A DNA stretch of 39,980 bases from an uncultured Neisseriaceae bacterium (GTDB taxonomy: Bacteria; Pseudomonadota; Gammaproteobacteria; Burkholderiales; Neisseriaceae). The translations under genes were made by a program, and so were the position numbers. The notes beneath the pieces are model-generated. The model was not told where the DNA came from. It made no database searches and saw only the letters and a list, made by a program, of their open reading frames with translations. Every line of letters starts with the position of its first letter. The stretch's first letter is position 1. Where the stretch lies: assembly GCA_946481965.1 (NCBI GenBank), contig CAMLPN010000018.1, positions 1 through 39,980 on the forward strand. The letters are read 5' to 3'. Below, piece by piece: positions 37,064 to 39,980 of the stretch.

Positions 37064-37152
37064 GTTAAATCAGCTACAAGTTGGTTTAACAGTTTCTCCT
37101 CTATTTCTCCTTTGTAGACTTGGCGCACACTTAATCGTGTGCGCATTTTTTT
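37064..37152 (+). ncRNA. Candidate small regulatory RNA with double anti-SD motif
   Basis: About 89 nt between a sigma-70-like promoter and a strong terminator. The 5' hairpin pairs GTTAAATCA (37064-37072) with TGGTTTAAC (37082-37090), closing a 9-nt loop. A CU-rich single-stranded stretch follows with two identical TTTCTCCT units (37093-37100 and 37104-37111). Each is complementary to AGGAGAAA, an extended Shine-Dalgarno sequence. The terminator hairpin comes last. This layout resembles anti-SD trans-acting sRNAs known in Neisseria (the NmsR/RcoF type), but I recognise no primary-sequence identity. A minus-strand frame (36895-37146) starts inside the terminator stem and is rejected as antisense. 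Confidence 0.65.
37123..37152 (+). terminator. Intrinsic terminator of the candidate sRNA
   Basis: An 8-bp GC-rich stem, GCGCACAC / GTGTGCGC, with the loop TTAATC, followed by a run of T. It is about 270 bp past the tyrA stop, so it belongs more naturally to the short transcript that starts near 37064. Confidence 0.9.
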
Positions 37153-37429
37153 ATCTTTTTTTTGTTTATTCCATAGGCATTGAAAATGATGCTATAAAGT
37201 TTACTGCCATCTAATCTGTCGGCATGATTTCAAAGGTAAAGAAGATACTTATTTAAGATTAGTACAGATTGCTATTAAGCTATTAAAGAGCACGTTTAAA
37301 AAATATTTATAGTTTTAAATACTTGGATACACAAATATAATGATTTAGATGCTTAATTAATATTATTACTATTAATAGTTGCGATTAATATGGTATTTAA
37401 TTAATTACTGGTAGATTAGGGGAGTATAA

Positions 37430-37831
37430 ATGTATGGTGAAAGTAATCTAGAGATTTTATTGCGTTCAGCTGCACCACAACATAATGTGGGCAAATATGT
37501 GTTTTGTACGGTGAAAAATATTTCAGCTGCACTACTGGCTGAGGCTGTGGCTATTGTACGAGAGGAAGAAGGCGTTACGCTCATTCTTCCTCAGGCTATA
37601 GCGGATAATCAGCAGTTAAAATATGAATATATAGCAGGCTGGATAACCTTACGAGTTCATTCTTCGCTGGCAGCGGTGGGATTAACAGCCGCTTTTTCAC
37701 AAGCATTGGCGCAACAAAATATCAGTTGTAATGTGGTGGCAGGATATTATCATGATCATATTTTTGTAGCAGAAAGTGATGTTAATCGGGCTTTGGCGAT
37801 ACTGCAAAATTTAGGGAAAGGCAATGCGTAA
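37430..37831 (+). CDS. ACT-domain protein (COG3602/DUF2241-like)
   Basis: A 133-aa cytosolic protein resembling the stand-alone tandem ACT-like proteins of COG3602. It has LEILLRSAAPQHNVGKYVFC, EEEGVTLILPQAIA, WITLRVHSSLAAVGLTAAF, SCNVVAGYYHDHIFV and ALAILQNL. Such proteins are thought to sense amino acids, but ligand and partner are unknown. GGGGAG lies upstream of ATG 37430. It is distinct from the ACT protein at 29715. Confidence 0.88.
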   Translation: MYGESNLEILLRSAAPQHNVGKYVFCTVKNISAALLAEAVAIVREEEGVTLILPQAIADNQQLKYEYIAGWITLRVHSSLAAVGLTAAFSQALAQQNISCNVVAGYYHDHIFVAESDVNRALAILQNLGKGNA

Positions 37832-38003
37832 ATGAAATCAGTTTACCTTTAAATAAGCAAGTGTTAGAAAATGCTTAGTTTCAATCTAAACCACTTAAAT
37901 GAAAGATAAGAATTTGTATAAAGAAAACATAAGATCCATAAATGGTAATCAGATTGAATACGAAAAAATTAATGTATTAATAAATTGTAAAAGGGATGGG
38001 TAA

Positions 38004-38978
38004 ATGAACTTTAAGCGTTTTTTCTATAGCTTTATTATGCTGTTATTATTAAGCTTTACGGTAAAAGCTGAAGTATTTAGTCGTCAGGATATTTCAACGA
38101 TTACTATTAGTAATAGTCCTACTAATTTTCCTAGTAGTAGTTCTGATTATAATTTTGTAAATTCTTTAAATATTAAAATAACAGCTGATTCAATTATTAT
38201 CCCTAACGGATTTTGTAATGAGAAAGAATGTTCTAGAGATGGTCCGGAAATAGAGTACCTAGGACATCATGATATTTTTAAATTTGTTCCTAAGCAATAT
38301 TTAACAGAATCAAGCTATATTAGTCCTATTACATTTAATGGTTATGGTTCGACTAAATTAGAAATTTGCATTACAGATGGTCGTTGCCATTCATGGAATT
38401 ATAAAAAGGCTTATGATGAAGAGATGATACTTTTTCATGATAAATTAAAAGAAATACTATCTGGTAAAAGTAAATATCAATTCCATTCGAAAACGGTTCC
38501 TTCAAGGCCCAAAGTAATTTTTGATAAAAAAAATTTAACATCGATTAATCTCTATCAATTAACTGCTAACCCTTTTGCTGAAGTTCTGTTATACACAATT
38601 ACTGCTGATTCAATAACTGAATATCCTTACAAAATATGTTATCTAAGTAATGGAGAACTTCAATGTGGGGTAGAAAGTGAAAGTATTCAGTATCCAGATA
38701 AATATAATATTTTTAAAGCTTTTCCAACTTTATTTTTATCTGGCTCTAATTTTATTGATCTCAGAGAATATGGCGGAGGAGATAATTATTCACCATTATT
38801 AAAAATAGAAGGTTGTTTTACTGATGGTCATTGTAATATATGGGATTTTGATGTCGTTAATCGCTATTATGATGATGTTGCTAATCGCTATCATGATAAT
38901 GAAGCAAAAGATTTCCTAAATAAAATAAAGCAACTTTATTATGATACAAGCGAAAACAATGTTGAAATAATAAGATAA
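38004..38978 (+). CDS. Exported two-domain cysteine-paired protein, unknown family
   Basis: A 324-aa protein with a signal peptide (MNFKRFFYSFIMLLLLSFTVKA). It contains two copies of one domain: copy 1 at about 25-165, copy 2 at about 170-315. Each copy has a first Cys pair (CNEKEC; CYLSNGELQC) and a second pair with TDG (CITDGRC; CFTDGHC). Copy 1 also has LGHHDIFKFVPKQYLT and ends SGKSKYQF. The same domain recurs in the next gene. An AAAGGG ribosome site precedes the ATG. Very AT-rich. The cysteines suggest disulfides in the periplasm. I do not recognise the family and give no function. Confidence 0.85.
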   Translation: MNFKRFFYSFIMLLLLSFTVKAEVFSRQDISTITISNSPTNFPSSSSDYNFVNSLNIKITADSIIIPNGFCNEKECSRDGPEIEYLGHHDIFKFVPKQYLTESSYISPITFNGYGSTKLEICITDGRCHSWNYKKAYDEEMILFHDKLKEILSGKSKYQFHSKTVPSRPKVIFDKKNLTSINLYQLTANPFAEVLLYTITADSITEYPYKICYLSNGELQCGVESESIQYPDKYNIFKAFPTLFLSGSNFIDLREYGGGDNYSPLLKIEGCFTDGHCNIWDFDVVNRYYDDVANRYHDNEAKDFLNKIKQLYYDTSENNVEIIR

Positions 38979-38997
38979 ATAGATAGAAGGAATAATA

Positions 38998-39489
38998 ATG
39001 AAAACAAAGATATTTTGGGTTTGGTTATTCGTTTTTTTCAGTTTTATTGCTAATGCAAAAATAGTCGATATTGATGATGTTGAAATTATTATCTATGATT
39101 CAAAGCCAGAAGCCCCAGTTGGAAGAATGCGCTATGAAATCGCTGAAAACTATATTATTAAATACGCAACATTAACTTGTGTTCAAAATGATAATGTTAG
39201 GCATTGTATGCCTAATGAGCCTGATAGTAAATATACCGGTCATCATAATCTTCTTCAATTAATCCCTAAAAGATATTTAACAGATGGTGACCCTTATAAT
39301 ATGAAAGAGTATGATGGATCAGGTTATAAGATTTCTATTTATTCTGATAGAATTCATCGAAGAAACTTATTTAGTTCTAATACGCCAGATCGTAAAGATA
39401 AAGATGTAGCAGAATTTTTGGATAAAATAGACCAACTTTTAGCAGGTAAAAGTGAATATCAATTTGAGCCTATTGTAGTGGATAAATAG
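38998..39489 (+). CDS. Exported single-domain paralog of the preceding protein
   Basis: A 163-aa protein with a signal peptide (MKTKIFWVWLFVFFSFIANA). Its one domain matches copy 1 of the upstream protein: TGHHNLLQLIPKRYLT versus LGHHDIFKFVPKQYLT, and LAGKSEYQF versus LSGKSKYQF. The first Cys pair is kept (CVQNDNVRHC), but at the second pair ICITDGRCHSWN aligns with ISIYSDRIHRRN, so both cysteines are replaced. AAGGA precedes the ATG, 19 bp after the previous stop, so the two genes are probably co-transcribed. Function unknown. Confidence 0.85.
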   Translation: MKTKIFWVWLFVFFSFIANAKIVDIDDVEIIIYDSKPEAPVGRMRYEIAENYIIKYATLTCVQNDNVRHCMPNEPDSKYTGHHNLLQLIPKRYLTDGDPYNMKEYDGSGYKISIYSDRIHRRNLFSSNTPDRKDKDVAEFLDKIDQLLAGKSEYQFEPIVVDK

Positions 39490-39647
39490 AGTAAACAATA
39501 TAAACTTATAGCCTTTTTTTCGGCCTTTTGATGTGTTAATAATGATCTGTACGAGAAATGCCTAAATACTGCCTGTATATTTATGTCCTAAAATAGTACA
39601 GCAAAAAATAGAAAATTCTCTATGATATTTTTAAGAAGAATTTCAAT

Positions 39648-39889
39648 ATGAAAAAATTACCCGAGCATTAAACTGTTTCTATTTAAAAGAAGCTTAGGCT
39701 AGTCTTCCGGTTAAGATCTTTGCTACAAATATGTTATCGTAGTCTCTGCTATTCTATCAATGACAGGATAATATAGCGGTATGCAATCATCGCATATTTA
39801 AGTGGTTAAAGCAGCTGGAAGCTGAAAACCATAAACTCAAACAAAATTATGCCGAATTAGGCTTAACATCTCAGCTTAGCAAGAAATAA
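39648..39889 (+). pseudogene. Decayed IS3-family orfA
   Basis: Across three frames this stretch keeps the pattern of an IS3-type OrfA. ATG 39648 opens MKKLPEH; then LKEA-ASLPVK (as in LKEAEAGLPVK), YSGMQSSHI (as in YGGMQSSDI), and finally a leucine-zipper helix, LKQLEAENHKLKQNYAEL, before a TAA at 39887-39889. At least three frame changes and several stops show it is dead. No orfB with a DDE motif or clear terminal repeats could be identified in the remaining 90 bases, so the boundaries of the element are unknown. Confidence 0.7.
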
Positions 39890-39980
39890 TATCTAAGCTA
39901 TGGTGCCAATATTCGTTCGTAACAGTTTGTAAATATCCCATAGTTAGTACACAAACCAAGTAGAAAATCATGCTATTGGT

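Noticed and set aside
36895-37146. Minus-strand open frame of 83 codons (MRTRLSVRQVYKGEI...)
   Set aside because: It begins inside the GC-rich terminator stem, is antisense to the candidate small RNA, and its second half is low-complexity Lys/Ile from AT-rich DNA.

Overview
The window looks like a chromosomal segment of an AT-rich member of the Neisseriaceae (Betaproteobacteria). The evidence is the gene order and the protein types: FimV/TspA with truA and trpF, a parvulin-bolA-yciI-yciB block, an ACT-domain gene beside a UPF0210 gene, trpA-accD, and zapA followed by 6S RNA. The low GC content, long AT-rich spacers, many decayed genes and a large ESPR-type autotransporter fit a host-restricted lineage such as the bee-gut genus Snodgrassella. 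That genus is an inference from memory of protein style, not something the sequence proves. No rRNA, tRNA, prophage or CRISPR array was seen.

Layout. 1-2161: gpsA, a small coiled-coil gene, zapA and 6S RNA with a terminator. 2162-3296: a spacer holding a decayed gene for a small secreted protein. 3297-6746: dnaE. 7309-10845: an L,D-transpeptidase (minus), then rlmD and a YceI protein (plus). 11224-14040 (minus): an envelope and redox block of yciB, yciI, bolA and two periplasmic parvulin-type isomerases. 14041-15979: a long spacer with a second decayed reading frame. 15980-21197: fimV, truA, trpF. 21198-27188: an island with one intact autotransporter and two decayed autotransporter fragments, all on the minus strand, splitting trpF from trpB. 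27189-33175: trpB, a frameshifted MFS transporter gene, an ACT protein, a UPF0210 protein, trpA and accD. 33297-34734 (minus): a DUF488 protein and a DsbC-like lipoprotein. 35132-36849: a PolB-type exonuclease and prephenate dehydrogenase. 37028-37152: a candidate small RNA with its own promoter and terminator. 37430-39489: a second ACT protein and two exported proteins of an unrecognised cysteine-paired family. 39648-39889: a decayed IS3-type orfA.

The genes form recognisable teams. TrpF, TrpB and TrpA are steps of tryptophan synthesis and TyrA makes the tyrosine precursor. GpsA and AccD feed lipid synthesis. The two parvulins, the DsbC-like protein, the transpeptidase and FimV serve the periplasm and envelope. 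The inferred ancestral order is fimV-truA-trpF-trpB-trpA-accD, known from other beta- and gammaproteobacteria. Here it is interrupted twice: by the autotransporter island and by the MFS/ACT/UPF0210 genes.

The observations most worth following up are: the candidate small RNA at 37064-37152, with two identical anti-Shine-Dalgarno motifs; the three-copy exported domain at 38004-39489, in which one copy has lost a cysteine pair; the autotransporter relics; and the alternating 108-bp repeats in fimV.
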